Part shown: positions 44,142-53,816 of the stretch, one piece after another
Numbering within the stretch: the first letter of the stretch is position 1
How the letters are laid out: the number at the start of each line of letters is the position of its first letter
Assembly (NCBI GenBank): GCA_023414875.1
Contig: JAEZMV010000001.1
Location: 180,292 to 244,291 of the forward strand
DNA: 64,000 nucleotides
Origin: Bacillota bacterium
Lineage (GTDB): Bacteria; Bacillota; Clostridia; Lachnospirales; Lachnospiraceae
Direction: 5' to 3'
The notes under the pieces: model-generated
The model's input: the letters and a program-made list of their open reading frames with translations, nothing else
What the model was told of the DNA's origin: nothing
Database searches by the model: none
Position numbers and translations under genes: made by a program

Positions 44142-44861
44142 ATGATAGAAGTAAATACCATAGATAAATACCTGCTGATGCATGGTGATTGTATGGAGAA
44201 ACTGAAGGAAATACCCGACCACAGCATCGATCTCATTCTTTGCGACCCTCCCTATAATCTCGCGAAATATTCTACCGGCAATATGAAGTTTGATTGGCGC
44301 AGTGAGATTAACAATGATGTCGCTCAGTGGGACTTAAAAGAACTGATGCCGATAGATTTTATCGAGGAATTTAAACGAGTGCTTTCACCCACCGGCAATA
44401 TCTTTATCTTTACCAGCTATAACCTAATTGGCAAATGGCATGAGGTGTTTGACAGCGAGTTTGATACCTTCCAGTTCATGGTATGGCATAAGACAAACCC
44501 GGTTCCGAATATCCGCAAATCCTCTTTTCTTAACAGCTGTGAGTTAATCGTCTGCATGTGGAATAAGGGGCATACCTGGAACTTCTCCAAGCAGAATGAG
44601 ATGCATAACTTTATCGAAAGTCCGATCTGCATGGGAAGTGAACGTCTCAAGTCTCCGAAGCATCCGACCCAGAAGCCACTGGCTGTTCTAAAGCAGATTA
44701 TCAAAATTGCGAGCAACGAGAATGATCTTGTTTTGGATATGTTCATGGGTGTCGCTTCTACCGGTGTTGCTGCAAGAGAATTGAACCGCCGCTTCATCGG
44801 CATCGAAATCGACGATACTTACTTTGAAGCCTGTGAAAAAAGGATGGAAGGGACAAATTAA
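44142..44861 (+). CDS. DNA N4-cytosine/N6-adenine methyltransferase
   Basis: About 239 residues. DPPY (motif IV, around residue 33) comes before the SAM-binding motif DMFMGVASTGVAARELNRRFIGIEID near the C-terminus, the beta-class order. It should protect host DNA from the adjacent restriction enzyme. GGAGAT upstream supports ATG 44142 rather than the ATG seven codons earlier, which overlaps that site. With the nuclease it makes a complete two-gene type II system. Confidence 0.88.
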   Translation: MIEVNTIDKYLLMHGDCMEKLKEIPDHSIDLILCDPPYNLAKYSTGNMKFDWRSEINNDVAQWDLKELMPIDFIEEFKRVLSPTGNIFIFTSYNLIGKWHEVFDSEFDTFQFMVWHKTNPVPNIRKSSFLNSCELIVCMWNKGHTWNFSKQNEMHNFIESPICMGSERLKSPKHPTQKPLAVLKQIIKIASNENDLVLDMFMGVASTGVAARELNRRFIGIEIDDTYFEACEKRMEGTN

Positions 44862-44901
44862 TAAGTCGTTCTCTTAAAATAGATCTATCCTTAACAAATA
44901 T

Positions 44902-45008
44902 AAAATCCCGAAAATGCTACATAATCAATGCTTCTCCTTATGACAAACGGTTTTAATTATTTAAACTGTCTACCTCAAGGAGAAGCATATTAACATTTTC
45001 GGGATTTT
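44902..45008. repeat. 107-base interrupted palindrome between convergent genes
   Basis: Outer arms AAAATCCCGAAAATG / CATTTTCGGGATTTT, middle arms ATGCTTCTCCTT / AAGGAGAAGCAT and an inner GACA-GTTT / AAAC-TGTC helix would fold nearly the whole segment into one long hairpin. It ends both the methyltransferase and dinB transcripts, but is much larger than a usual terminator, so a MITE-like origin is possible. Confidence 0.7.
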
Positions 45009-45021
45009 TAATATCCTTATA

Positions 45022-45288
45022 TTAATTAGTAGTATCTGAAATCAATACCCACTGATGTGTTTTGATATGGTACTTGATGTTTATCATTTGCATGCAATCT
45101 CCGCGCAGAATATTACAGCAATAAAGCAGTACCGGGACACCCGCGTACTTCTCCTCGCGGCTGAATAGAATGCTTTCAATCTTATAGGTCTGCAGAGTAT
45201 GGCTCTCATCCTCTAACCGAATGTAATTTGGCTTAATCTTACCCTGCACATTAAATGTTGCAATCACATCCACAGGCATATGAAACAT
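45022..45288 (-). CDS. Small conserved protein coupled to dinB
   Basis: 88 residues; the reading frame starts at the ATG of TAATG, overlapping the dinB stop by one base, so it is translated with dinB. Sequence MPVDVIATFNVQGKIKPNYIRL and ILFSREEKYAGVPVLLYCC looks like a small beta-barrel. Small partner proteins beside Y-family polymerases are known in Bacillus (YolD-like), but I cannot claim homology. It may regulate or recruit the polymerase. Confidence 0.7.
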   Translation of the reverse strand: MFHMPVDVIATFNVQGKIKPNYIRLEDESHTLQTYKIESILFSREEKYAGVPVLLYCCNILRGDCMQMINIKYHIKTHQWVLISDTTN

Positions 45289-46547
45289 TATTTTATCCCT
45301 TCTCCATAATTAGGTTTGCGCTTCTCCGGAGGAATCCCCCCAGCCATATGATAGACCGGATTATTAATAAAGATCGCTCTCATAATCGCATCGTCACCGT
45401 ATCGTTCCCTCACCTGATCCACGACCGCATCCAGCTTAGACAGCCTCTCGTAACGGTTCATATCAAACAGATTCATCTGTCGGATAATATCCCCGTGCAC
45501 TACTTTACTGGTGTGAACTCCAAGATTACGAATCGGCGTTCCATCCCACAACTCATCAAACAGCTGACAGGCGGCACGATGAAGCTCGTTGGTGGTATTC
45601 GTCGGACTCAGTAGGGTCAGCTGGTGGGACGCATGACGAAAATCCGAATTAACAATACTAACTGCTACAACTGTTGCCCTCACAGAATCCGCCCTCAGTC
45701 TCGTTCCAACGGTCTCTGCCAGGGAAAGCAGTATCATCTTGGCAGCATTCGATTGGTCAACATCAAAGGCAATCGTCGTAGAATTCCCGTAGCCCTTGTT
45801 CGGAGGCACTTCCTCGGACACCACGGACACATCAATTCCATTGGCAAAGGCAAAGATTACCTCTCCATATTTTTTAAAATGAGCTCGTAAAATATTCAAA
45901 TCCGTCCTCGCCAGCTCACCGATCGTATGAATGCCGAGGGCATGCAGCTTCTTCTTCGTCGCATGGCCTACATAAAACAGCTCTTCCACCGGAAGCTTCC
46001 AAAGCTTCTTCTCCAGCTCGTTCGGGAATAGCGTGTGCACCAGATTGGGTTTTTTAAAATCCGACGCCATCTTCGCCAGTAATTTGTTGCTGGAGATTCC
46101 GACATTTACCGTGAACCCCAGCTCATTCGCAATCCGGTCCTTCATCAGATTGGCTGCCACTACCGCAGAGCCATAAAGGCTAATCGTACCTGACATATCG
46201 CAATATGCCTCATCAACCGAATACTGCTCCACACAGGGAGAATACTCCCGAAGGATCTCCATGAAGGCCTTCGAACTGGTATCATAAAGATCATAATGCG
46301 GAGGTACAAGTACCAGATTCGGGCAAAGCCGCTTTGCATCACTGATCGTATCTCCGGTTCTTACTCCAAACTTTTTAGCAGGTGTGGATTTGGCCAAAAT
46401 AATTCCATGGCGCTTCTTAATATCGCCCGCCACAGCAGAGGGAATCTCTCGTAAATCCGTCTTTTCTCCAAGGATATGCAGGCGATAAACGGCCTCCCAA
46501 CTAAGGAAAGCCGAATTAACATCAATGTGAAATATTAAATTTTCCAT
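45288..46547 (-). CDS. dinB: Y-family DNA polymerase IV (DinB/UmuC-like)
   Basis: 419 residues with the Y-family hallmarks: HIDVNSAFLSWEA at the N-terminus (metal-binding Asp), CVEQYSVDEAYCDMSG (catalytic Asp-Glu), helix-hairpin-helix near GHATKKKLHALGIHTIGEL, and a little-finger domain. It copies past damaged bases with low fidelity. A perfect LexA-type box lies 33 bases upstream, so it is SOS-induced. The 'NSAFLSWEA' start is typical of the clostridial UvrX/UmuC-like branch. Confidence 0.93.
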   Translation of the reverse strand: MENLIFHIDVNSAFLSWEAVYRLHILGEKTDLREIPSAVAGDIKKRHGIILAKSTPAKKFGVRTGDTISDAKRLCPNLVLVPPHYDLYDTSSKAFMEILREYSPCVEQYSVDEAYCDMSGTISLYGSAVVAANLMKDRIANELGFTVNVGISSNKLLAKMASDFKKPNLVHTLFPNELEKKLWKLPVEELFYVGHATKKKLHALGIHTIGELARTDLNILRAHFKKYGEVIFAFANGIDVSVVSEEVPPNKGYGNSTTIAFDVDQSNAAKMILLSLAETVGTRLRADSVRATVVAVSIVNSDFRHASHQLTLLSPTNTTNELHRAACQLFDELWDGTPIRNLGVHTSKVVHGDIIRQMNLFDMNRYERLSKLDAVVDQVRERYGDDAIMRAIFINNPVYHMAGGIPPEKRKPNYGEGIK

Positions 46548-46579
46548 ACATATGTTCTCCTTTTGTAAACATTATATCA

Positions 46580-46591
46580 GAACTTATGTTC
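46580..46591. promoter_or_regulatory. LexA (SOS) box of dinB
   Basis: GAACTTATGTTC, a perfect match to the Gram-positive core GAAC-N4-GTTC, just upstream of the polymerase start. Confidence 0.85.
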
Positions 46592-46753
46592 GATGTAAAG
46601 AGAGAACATTTAGCATTTTTGGGGGAAATGATGATTGATGTGAGTAGTTAAAGTTTGCAAAAATGGAGTTAAAGTTTGCAAATCAAACTGTTTTTAGATT
46701 AGTATGTAATAATTTATTCTCAACTGATCTTTCTAGTTATAATACATTTCATC

Positions 46754-47617
46754 CTATTTTATAACAAAGTTTTTGATTTGATTTATTTCATCTTGTATTA
46801 ATTGATTTGGTCTATATCCACCAAGAATTTTATCCAAATAAAATGCGTCAAAACTTGATAATGCAAGCCCGGATAAAGTACCTACACCTCCTAAACCTAA
46901 TGAATCTAAAAATAAGCCTGCTCCGGTGAATGAAGCCCACCTTAATAGCTTAAACGGTAGTTTCTCAGCCCATGAATCTTTTATGATTGAATTGTAATAC
47001 TCATTAATAATATTAGTATTAATGCTTTCATTTTGTAGCCATTTTCTAAAATGCACCGATTGATTATAAAGTGATATATATTCATCAAATAAGTTACTAT
47101 TTTCATTAATACATTCTTTCAACGTCCTACATGAATTAAATATCACTTTTTGGAATAATTCTGGTTGCTGTAAGCTATTTTGTATATTCGCATATAGTTC
47201 TTTGGTTTTATATGTTATAATTTTATGAGTTGTTTGGGTACATAGTAAATCACTGTTTGTATCAGCAGCATCTTGGAGATCAACTAAGGAATTAATATAT
47301 TCCATTAGAACATGCACAATGTCCATTTCATAAGGACATTTATTACCACTATATAATATCTCATCAGCATTAGGTATATTACTCTCGATTATATAAGTAT
47401 TATTATAATCCGCATTTTTAATTTTAATTTTTAAAGGAAAATCTTGAAATGTACTCTTTCGTAATTGTAGATAATACTTTGTAAAAGAATCATCAGAATT
47501 TAACTCATTTATAGTCCTATTTAATATTTCAGTATTAACGTATTGCTTTTTTACTAAACCCAGAAAGTCAGTAGTTACATCAGCATCAGTAGAAGTACCT
47601 GAATAATCCGGAACTGA
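46754..47617 (-). pseudogene. Hypothetical gene truncated at its 5' end by IS21
   Basis: The frame is open from 47617 to the stop at 46754 (about 287 codons) but has no start or ribosome site before codon 98, and begins only 11 bases inside the left end of the IS21 element. The protein text (for example STFQDFPLKIKIKNADYNNT and LPFKLLRWASFTGAGLFLDSLGLGG) looks real; a glycine-rich hydrophobic stretch near the C-terminus may be membrane-associated. No family is recognised. A shorter protein from ATG 47326 is possible but I see no ribosome site for it. Confidence 0.6.
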
Positions 47618-47759
47618 TTACACCATCTGTCCGGTGACAGGAAACCGCTATACCGTTTTGGCGGAAACCGTCTTTCCGATGATGGAAACCGTCTATATAA
47701 CTCCTTTATAATGTATCCATACACCATACGGTGTAAATACATTGTAAGGAGGTCATCAC

Positions 47760-49301
47760 ATGACCAAATATCGCGAAATCCTACGCCTTTCAAGCCTTGG
47801 ATTCAGCCAACAAAACATTGCTTACAGCTGTAGTGTTTCCAAGAAGACAGTCAATAAAGTTTTGAAGAAAGCCCAAGAGCTTGACATCCCTTGGCCAATT
47901 TCTGAAACCCAGACCGATGTTGTACTAGCAGAATTGTTTTTCCCATCTACTAAAGCTCTTGCTGAAGGTAAAACCAAGCGTATGCCTGACTTTGCCCGCA
48001 TCCGCAAAGAGCTACTCCGTAACGGGGTAAGTAAAAAGCTCCTGTGGACAGAATACATGGAGGAGTGCCGCCTTAATAGCGAAGAACCACTCATGTATTC
48101 TCAGTTCTGCTATTACATCCAACAGGATGAACAGAAACGCCGCGCTACCATGCATATCAATCGGAAGACTGGCGAACAAGTGGAAGTTGATTGGGCCGGA
48201 GATCCGGCACACATCATTGATCCGGATACTGGTGAAACCATCAATGCCTACGTATTCATTGGTGTTAAGACATACAGTCAGTTTACATATGCGGAAGCAT
48301 TCATTAATGAGAAACAGCGGGCTTGGATTGCTGCGCATGTTCACATGTATGAATACTTCGGTGGCGTTGCGAAGATACTGGTTCCCGATAATTGTAAGAC
48401 CGCTGTTGTTCATAATGGTGGCTGGTATAATCAACAATTAAATACCGTATATCATGAAATGGCAGAACACTATGGAACCGCTATTATTCCGGCAAGGGTT
48501 CGTAAACCAAAGGATAAGCCAAATGCGGAAGGAAGCGTGGGAAATATATCTACGTGGATCATTGCTGCACTTCGGAATGAACAGTTCTTTTCTCTAGCCG
48601 AGCTAAATCGAGCTATTAAAGAAAAGCTGGACGAGTTCAACAAAAGGCTCTTTCAAAAGAAAGAGGGTAGCCGATTGGACCTCTTCCGCGACGAAGAACT
48701 GCCATTGCTGGCTCCCCTACCTGCTACCTCTTACGAACTGGCGGAATGGAAACAAGCCACCGTTCAGTTCAATTATCACATATCTATCGATGGAATGCTA
48801 TACTCAATTCCATATGAATATATAAAACGCAAAGTCGATGTAAGGGTAACAGATAAGACAATTGAAATCTTCTACAATCATAACCGCATCGCTTCCCATC
48901 GAAGGCTACATGGCCGGAAAGGACAGTATGACACCATCGTGGAGCATATGCCGGAAGACCACCAGAAATATCTGGAGTGGAATGGTGACCGGTTCCGTAA
49001 ATGGGCTGAGCGGATTGGAAATAATACGTACCAAGTCGTAGATGCAATCCTTACCTCCAAACGTGTGGAACAACAGACTTATAAAGGCTGTATGGGACTT
49101 CTGAAACTGGCTGATAAATATTCGGTCAAACGATTAGAAGCCGCCTGTGAAAAGGCTCTGAGCTATACAGCCACACCAAGCTATAAGAGTATCAAAAATA
49201 TACTCACTGCTGGTCAGGATAAGTCTTTATCAGAAGAACAACCAAAATTCACACAGAATAAATACGGCATCACCAGAGGTGCCGGCTATTACGGGAGGTA
49301 A
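47760..49301 (+). CDS. istA: IS21 transposase IstA
   Basis: 513 residues: N-terminal helix-turn-helix (FSQQNIAYSCSVSKKTVNKVL), then a DDE integrase core with VEVDWAGD, LVPDNCKT and a Glu in the KDKPNAEGSV segment, and a C-terminal beta region. It catalyses transposition together with IstB. AAGGAGG precedes the start. The reading frame is complete, in contrast to the two other istA copies in this window. Confidence 0.93.
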   Translation: MTKYREILRLSSLGFSQQNIAYSCSVSKKTVNKVLKKAQELDIPWPISETQTDVVLAELFFPSTKALAEGKTKRMPDFARIRKELLRNGVSKKLLWTEYMEECRLNSEEPLMYSQFCYYIQQDEQKRRATMHINRKTGEQVEVDWAGDPAHIIDPDTGETINAYVFIGVKTYSQFTYAEAFINEKQRAWIAAHVHMYEYFGGVAKILVPDNCKTAVVHNGGWYNQQLNTVYHEMAEHYGTAIIPARVRKPKDKPNAEGSVGNISTWIIAALRNEQFFSLAELNRAIKEKLDEFNKRLFQKKEGSRLDLFRDEELPLLAPLPATSYELAEWKQATVQFNYHISIDGMLYSIPYEYIKRKVDVRVTDKTIEIFYNHNRIASHRRLHGRKGQYDTIVEHMPEDHQKYLEWNGDRFRKWAERIGNNTYQVVDAILTSKRVEQQTYKGCMGLLKLADKYSVKRLEAACEKALSYTATPSYKSIKNILTAGQDKSLSEEQPKFTQNKYGITRGAGYYGR

Positions 49302-49307
49302 TTACAT

Positions 49308-50084
49308 ATGACAAACCAAAGTACGATTGATAAATTAATTGAAATGCGCCTGACAACAATGGCTGATGCATTCCGTACCCAGCTGAACGATACAAAGATG
49401 AAGGATGTTCCCTTTGAGGATCGTTTCGGTATGATAGTGGACATCGAATTTAGCAGCCGTAAAAGTAACCGACTTAAAAGATTAATACGGAATGCTGAAT
49501 TCGATCAGCCGGATGCTCACATCTGTGATATCAATTACACTTCAGGCCGCAAGTTAAACAAAGCCCTTATACAAAGGTTGGCAACCTGCGAATATATATC
49601 TGAACACCGGAATCTATTTATTACCGGTGCAACAGGTAGTGGAAAGACTTACATGGCTTGTGCCTTTGGTATGGAAGCCTGTAAGCAGCATTTCAATACA
49701 AAATATGTTCGACTGCCTGACCTTCTAATAGACCTAGAAATGTCACGGAACGAAGGTACATATAAGAAAGTCATGGCAAAGTATGCAAATCCTGTTCTTC
49801 TCATCATTGATGAATGGCTCCTACTTAAGCCTAATGAGAAAGAACAGAAAGATATCTTTGAACTGCTTCACAGAAGACGTAAGAAATCATCTACAGTATT
49901 CTGCTCACAATATCAGAACGATGGCTGGTATCAGCAGTTGGGAGGAGAATCAAGTCCATTGTCCGATGCTATTCTAGACCGAATCGTTCATGATGCATAC
50001 AGAATTAATATCGAAAGTATTGTTCCATCTAAAGATATCTCAATGCGTGAGGTGTATGGTTTGGATAAGTCTTTAAGCGAGTAA
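49308..50084 (+). CDS. istB: IS21 helper ATPase IstB
   Basis: 258 residues, DnaC-like AAA+ ATPase with Walker A ITGATGSGKTY, Walker B VLLIIDEW and a C-terminal SPLSDAILDRIVHDAY segment. It selects target DNA and stimulates IstA. It starts six bases after istA with GGGAGG in between. Confidence 0.93.
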   Translation: MTNQSTIDKLIEMRLTTMADAFRTQLNDTKMKDVPFEDRFGMIVDIEFSSRKSNRLKRLIRNAEFDQPDAHICDINYTSGRKLNKALIQRLATCEYISEHRNLFITGATGSGKTYMACAFGMEACKQHFNTKYVRLPDLLIDLEMSRNEGTYKKVMAKYANPVLLIIDEWLLLKPNEKEQKDIFELLHRRRKKSSTVFCSQYQNDGWYQQLGGESSPLSDAILDRIVHDAYRINIESIVPSKDISMREVYGLDKSLSE

Positions 50085-50218
50085 TCTCATAAATGGTGGC
50101 TCCCATGTTCCGGACACTCGGTTTCCGTTTCTCCGGAACAGCGGTTCCACCGCACAAGAATATTCATTATTTTCTTGGAAGCTAAAAATACAAGCGGAAC
50201 ACCGTCGTATGGAAGAAG

Positions 50219-50318
50219 GTGCCTATCTGAGAAATTAGATAAATTAAGAATTGCTTATGAAAAATCCTCAATTGAAATTGTAGATAATAATGCGTGCTTT
50301 AGAATGACTATAAAGTAA
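50219..50318 (+). pseudogene. 3' remnant of an unidentified gene at the right flank of IS21
   Basis: Open frame ending ...SSIEIVDNNACFRMTIK then stop, with no start and its 5' part cut by the IS. It has helix-strand composition typical of a C-terminal end but no recognisable family. The remaining 50319-50418 holds no gene. Confidence 0.4.
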
Positions 50319-50418
50319 TACTACTATCTATATAAAGTATATTTCGAGCTACAAGCCTATCTTCCTATAAACTTAATCCAGGGGCACGCCCCCATTGACT
50401 TAGTATTCTATTATTATT

Positions 50419-51425
50419 TCAGCCATAAAAGAGAAAAACAGGTAGAAGTTGTGAATATATCGGTATATCTGTTACCCTCACATCAACTTTGCGTTTGATA
50501 TATTCATAAGAAATTGAGTATATCATTCCGTCTAAAGATATGTGATAATTAAACTGAAAGGTGGCTTGTTTCCATTCCGCCAGTTCGTATGGGGTAGCAG
50601 GTAGTGGTTCCAATAATGGCAGTTCTTCGTCGTGGAAGAGCCTAAACCGGCTACCCTCTTTCTTTTGAAAAAGATTTTCATTGAAGGCCTTCAACTTTTC
50701 TCGAATTGCAAGATTTAATTCTCCTATAGAAAAAGAACTGTTCATTCCGTAAAGCTGCAGCAATCCAGGTAGATATATTTCCTACACTACCTTCTGCATT
50801 GAGTTTATCTTTCGGAGCCCTTACGCGGGCAGGGATGATGGCAGTGCTATAATGCTCAGCCATCTCGTGATAGACGGTATTGATTTGTTAGTTATACCAT
50901 CCACCATTATGCACTACGGAGTCTTGCAATTGTCTAGAACTAGAATTTTAGTTACACCGCCAAAGTACTCATACATGTGTACGTGAGCGGTAATCCATGC
51001 CTGCTGTTTCTCGTTGATAAACGCTTCAACATAGGCATACTGGCTGTAAGTCATGACACCAACGAAGATAAAAGCATTTATGGTTTCACCAGTATCAGGA
51101 TCAATGATATGTGTTGGATCACCTGCCCAATCTTCGACCTGTTCACCAGGCTTTCTGCTGATATGCATGGTCGTACGGCGTTTCTGCTCATCCTGCAGGA
51201 TATAGTTGCAGAACTGGGAATTCATAAGCGGTTCTTCGAGGGAACATAGTTTCCTCAATGACAGCGTCTGTCTTAGAAGCATCAACTGGCCATGATATAT
51301 ACAATTCATTGGCACGTTTGAAGACTTTAGACACTGTATTTCTGGAACAGCTACAACTTAATGCAATGTTCCGTTCACTGAAATTCAGGCTTTTAAACCT
51401 AAGGATTTCACGATACTTGGTTATA
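50419..51425 (-). pseudogene. Degenerate IS21 istA relic
   Basis: Three minus-strand segments in different frames match the intact IstA at 47760-49301: an N-terminal piece (YREILRFKSLNFSERNIALSC), a middle piece (EPLMNSQFCNYILQDEQKRRT to EYFGGVTKILVLDNCKT) and a C-terminal piece (LDGMIYSISYEYIKRKVDVRV). The original ATG has become ATA, about 40 codons are deleted, and several frameshifts are present. No istB remains. Confidence 0.85.
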
Positions 51426-51847
51426 AAAAGACCTCCTAAATGTATTTACATCAAAAAAAGATGCATAAATACATTATAAAGGATTTTTATTGTAGTGGCT
51501 CTCTGTACCGGAATGATGGCTCTCTGAGATCGGGCAGGTGCCTCAAACTACACAAGATTACTCAGGTATATTACAGTAATTTTTCTTGTGGTGATATATT
51601 TCTAGGTATAAAAAACACTCCCTTCTAAGTAACAAGTTTTATTATTTCTTTTGTCTACCTAAAAGGGAACATATCAAATTCTGGGATTTCTCATTCAAAT
51701 GAAAAAGAATGAATAAATATCAATTAAATTGATAATCTGTAAACGAACATATTTTTAGGCATAGGAATACATACTTTATTCTTACCTAGAAGCAGATTTT
51801 AGTTATCAAATCTTAGCTCCGTATACAAAAAATTTTACGTAATTTAC
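51426..51847. other. IS21 relic end and AT-rich spacer
   Basis: 51426-51540 contains the promoter-end of the relic (repeats GTGGCTCTCTGTACCGG and ATGGCTCTCTGAGATCGG, like transposase-binding repeats). 51541-51847 is AT-rich with no gene; it marks the left border of the RiPP island. Confidence 0.5.
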
Positions 51848-53491
51848 CTATTGATTCGCAACTTGTAATGTCTTGTCTTGGATTAATATAACTTTATTAC
51901 AGTATTCTTTAATATAGTCGTCGTGTGATATAAAAAATATTATTTTATTTTTATATTCATTTATTATATCATTTATTATTATACTAGCATTAGATTTATC
52001 TATTGAATTAGTCATCTCATCTAATATTATTACATCAGGATCATCAATAAATAATCGAGCTAATGCAATTTTTTGTTTATCGCCTCCTGAAAGATTGCTA
52101 CCATTTTCCAAGACTTTAGTCTCGAACCCCTCATTAAATTCAAAAAACTTTTTAAGAAAAGGTTTATCGCATAACTTTAATAATATATCTTCTTTTGATT
52201 TATCACCCATTAGAATGTTGTCCTTAATAGTCCCCGCTATTATTGGTACTGTTTGAGAAAAAAATAATATTTTATTTCTAACAGCTGAATTCTTATATTT
52301 ATTGATTGATAAACCATTTATTTTTATATCCATATTAATGAATTTAACTAATCCCTTCATTAGCGTTGTTTTACCACTCCCTGATTCCCCAGATATCATA
52401 ATAATATCACCAGGCTTTGCTTTAAAGTAACCAGTCTCAATCAAATTAAGATTTTGATATCCCAATTTATTAATGTTAAACTCGATTTCATCAATTGAAT
52501 TTATCTCTAGATTACCACTTTCTTCAATGTTATAAAATATTTCTTTTTCAATAAAATTGTAAACTCCCTTTAAATCACGTAAATCAATGTTTGATTTTAC
52601 TATATTATTTAATGCAGGAAAAAATATAGAAATAATTAAATTAATAAAGATAAAATCAGACAGCAAAATACTTTCTGTTAATAAAGATATAGCTGCATAA
52701 ATATATATTCCGCTATGTAATATATTTATTAAATCATTTATTGTAGTACTAATATTTCTAGCAAAACTACTAACTTTAGCATTTTCTTTATGAATATCAG
52801 AAACATAAGGATTAATTAATTTTATTATATTTGTAGTTTCAGCAGTTTGCTTAATGAAATCAATTTGAGATGTAATTGATATTATATTCATAAAACTTTT
52901 TGCACATTTTGTTTGAAGATCAATACACATATCTGATAATTTTTTATTCAATATTTTATAACTAATTATATTTAAAGGAATTATAATAATTAAAATTAAA
53001 GCAACAAACTTATCGATAAATATTATCAGTGAAATACTTAATATTATGTTCATTGTAGAAATTAATATTGATGATATAGATTCGGAGTATAAAGAAAATA
53101 ATGTATTTACACTATTTGTTATTTTTTCAACTAAATATGTTGGTTCAAGTGATATTAATTTTTCATACTTCATTTGAAACATATAATTTAATAGTTGATT
53201 ATGCTCTCTTGTTTTAAATTTTACAGAATATATATTTGTAATTTTATTTAACATTATTTTAAAAAAGTAACTAAATATATAAATTACTAAAATAATTAAT
53301 AAAGGTTTTATAATATTATTTTTTATATGATAATTATCAATAAAATTTTTTAATAATAATGGGCTTATAAATTCTAATATTGTTATTATTAATGATGTTA
53401 ATGTGGTTATTAATATTAATTTAACTGATCTTACACTTAAATTTTTTTTATAATCTGAAAACATATAATTCCTTGTATGATTAATTTTCAT
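51848..53491 (-). CDS. ABC exporter (fused membrane and ATPase domains) of the RiPP island
   Basis: 547 residues: six membrane segments (about 22-300), then an ATPase domain with Walker A GESGSGKT (368-375), Q loop, signature LSGGDKQKIALAR, Walker B VIILDEMT and H-loop SHD. It is a type IV exporter half-transporter that would work as a homodimer. There is no N-terminal C39 peptidase, so it would not cut a leader itself. Base use is as extremely AT-rich as in the peptide genes across the IS30, and it is divergent from the precursor gene, so export of the modified peptide is the likely job. AAGGAAAG precedes the start. Confidence 0.85.
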   Translation of the reverse strand: MKINHTRNYMFSDYKKNLSVRSVKLILITTLTSLIITILEFISPLLLKNFIDNYHIKNNIIKPLLIILVIYIFSYFFKIMLNKITNIYSVKFKTREHNQLLNYMFQMKYEKLISLEPTYLVEKITNSVNTLFSLYSESISSILISTMNIILSISLIIFIDKFVALILIIIIPLNIISYKILNKKLSDMCIDLQTKCAKSFMNIISITSQIDFIKQTAETTNIIKLINPYVSDIHKENAKVSSFARNISTTINDLINILHSGIYIYAAISLLTESILLSDFIFINLIISIFFPALNNIVKSNIDLRDLKGVYNFIEKEIFYNIEESGNLEINSIDEIEFNINKLGYQNLNLIETGYFKAKPGDIIMISGESGSGKTTLMKGLVKFINMDIKINGLSINKYKNSAVRNKILFFSQTVPIIAGTIKDNILMGDKSKEDILLKLCDKPFLKKFFEFNEGFETKVLENGSNLSGGDKQKIALARLFIDDPDVIILDEMTNSIDKSNASIIINDIINEYKNKIIFFISHDDYIKEYCNKVILIQDKTLQVANQ

Positions 53492-53803
53492 ACTTTCCTT
53501 TCTTTTTTGATTTATTTGTAAATATAATGCATTTAGGTAAACTACTTAATGAAATGTATTACCACTACTCTAATCTGAAAAGTATATCAGCTGAATGTAC
53601 CTCAATGTCAACCTTACATAACCAAGACTGATAAGGATATTATTACTAAAATATATGATTTATCCTCATCATTTCTTTATTTCTGCAGACATTAATTAAG
53701 ATCATCGGAAGATTCAGTTAGAAGCTTAAAGTATCCATCTAAAAAAATTAAAAGTTCTAGCATAGAAATCTGTAGGTACTTTTACTTCTCCAAATTTTTA
53801 TTT
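53492..53803. other. Intergenic region 5' of the exporter
   Basis: AT-rich, no gene seen. It was probably continuous with 55457-55627 before the IS30 insertion and formed the divergent promoter region of exporter and precursor. Confidence 0.5.
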
Positions 53804-53816
53804 ATTTATTATTTAA

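Larger units (their letters stand above)
47628..50156 (+). mobile_element. IS21-family insertion sequence, apparently complete
   Basis: 2.5 kb with istA and istB in order, and ends that begin TGTCCGGTG (left) and, inverted, TGTGCGGTG (right). Inside each end several GGAAACCG-like repeats occur, the usual transposase-binding sites. The flanks show no matching direct repeat, and truncated unrelated genes lie on both sides. Confidence 0.8.
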
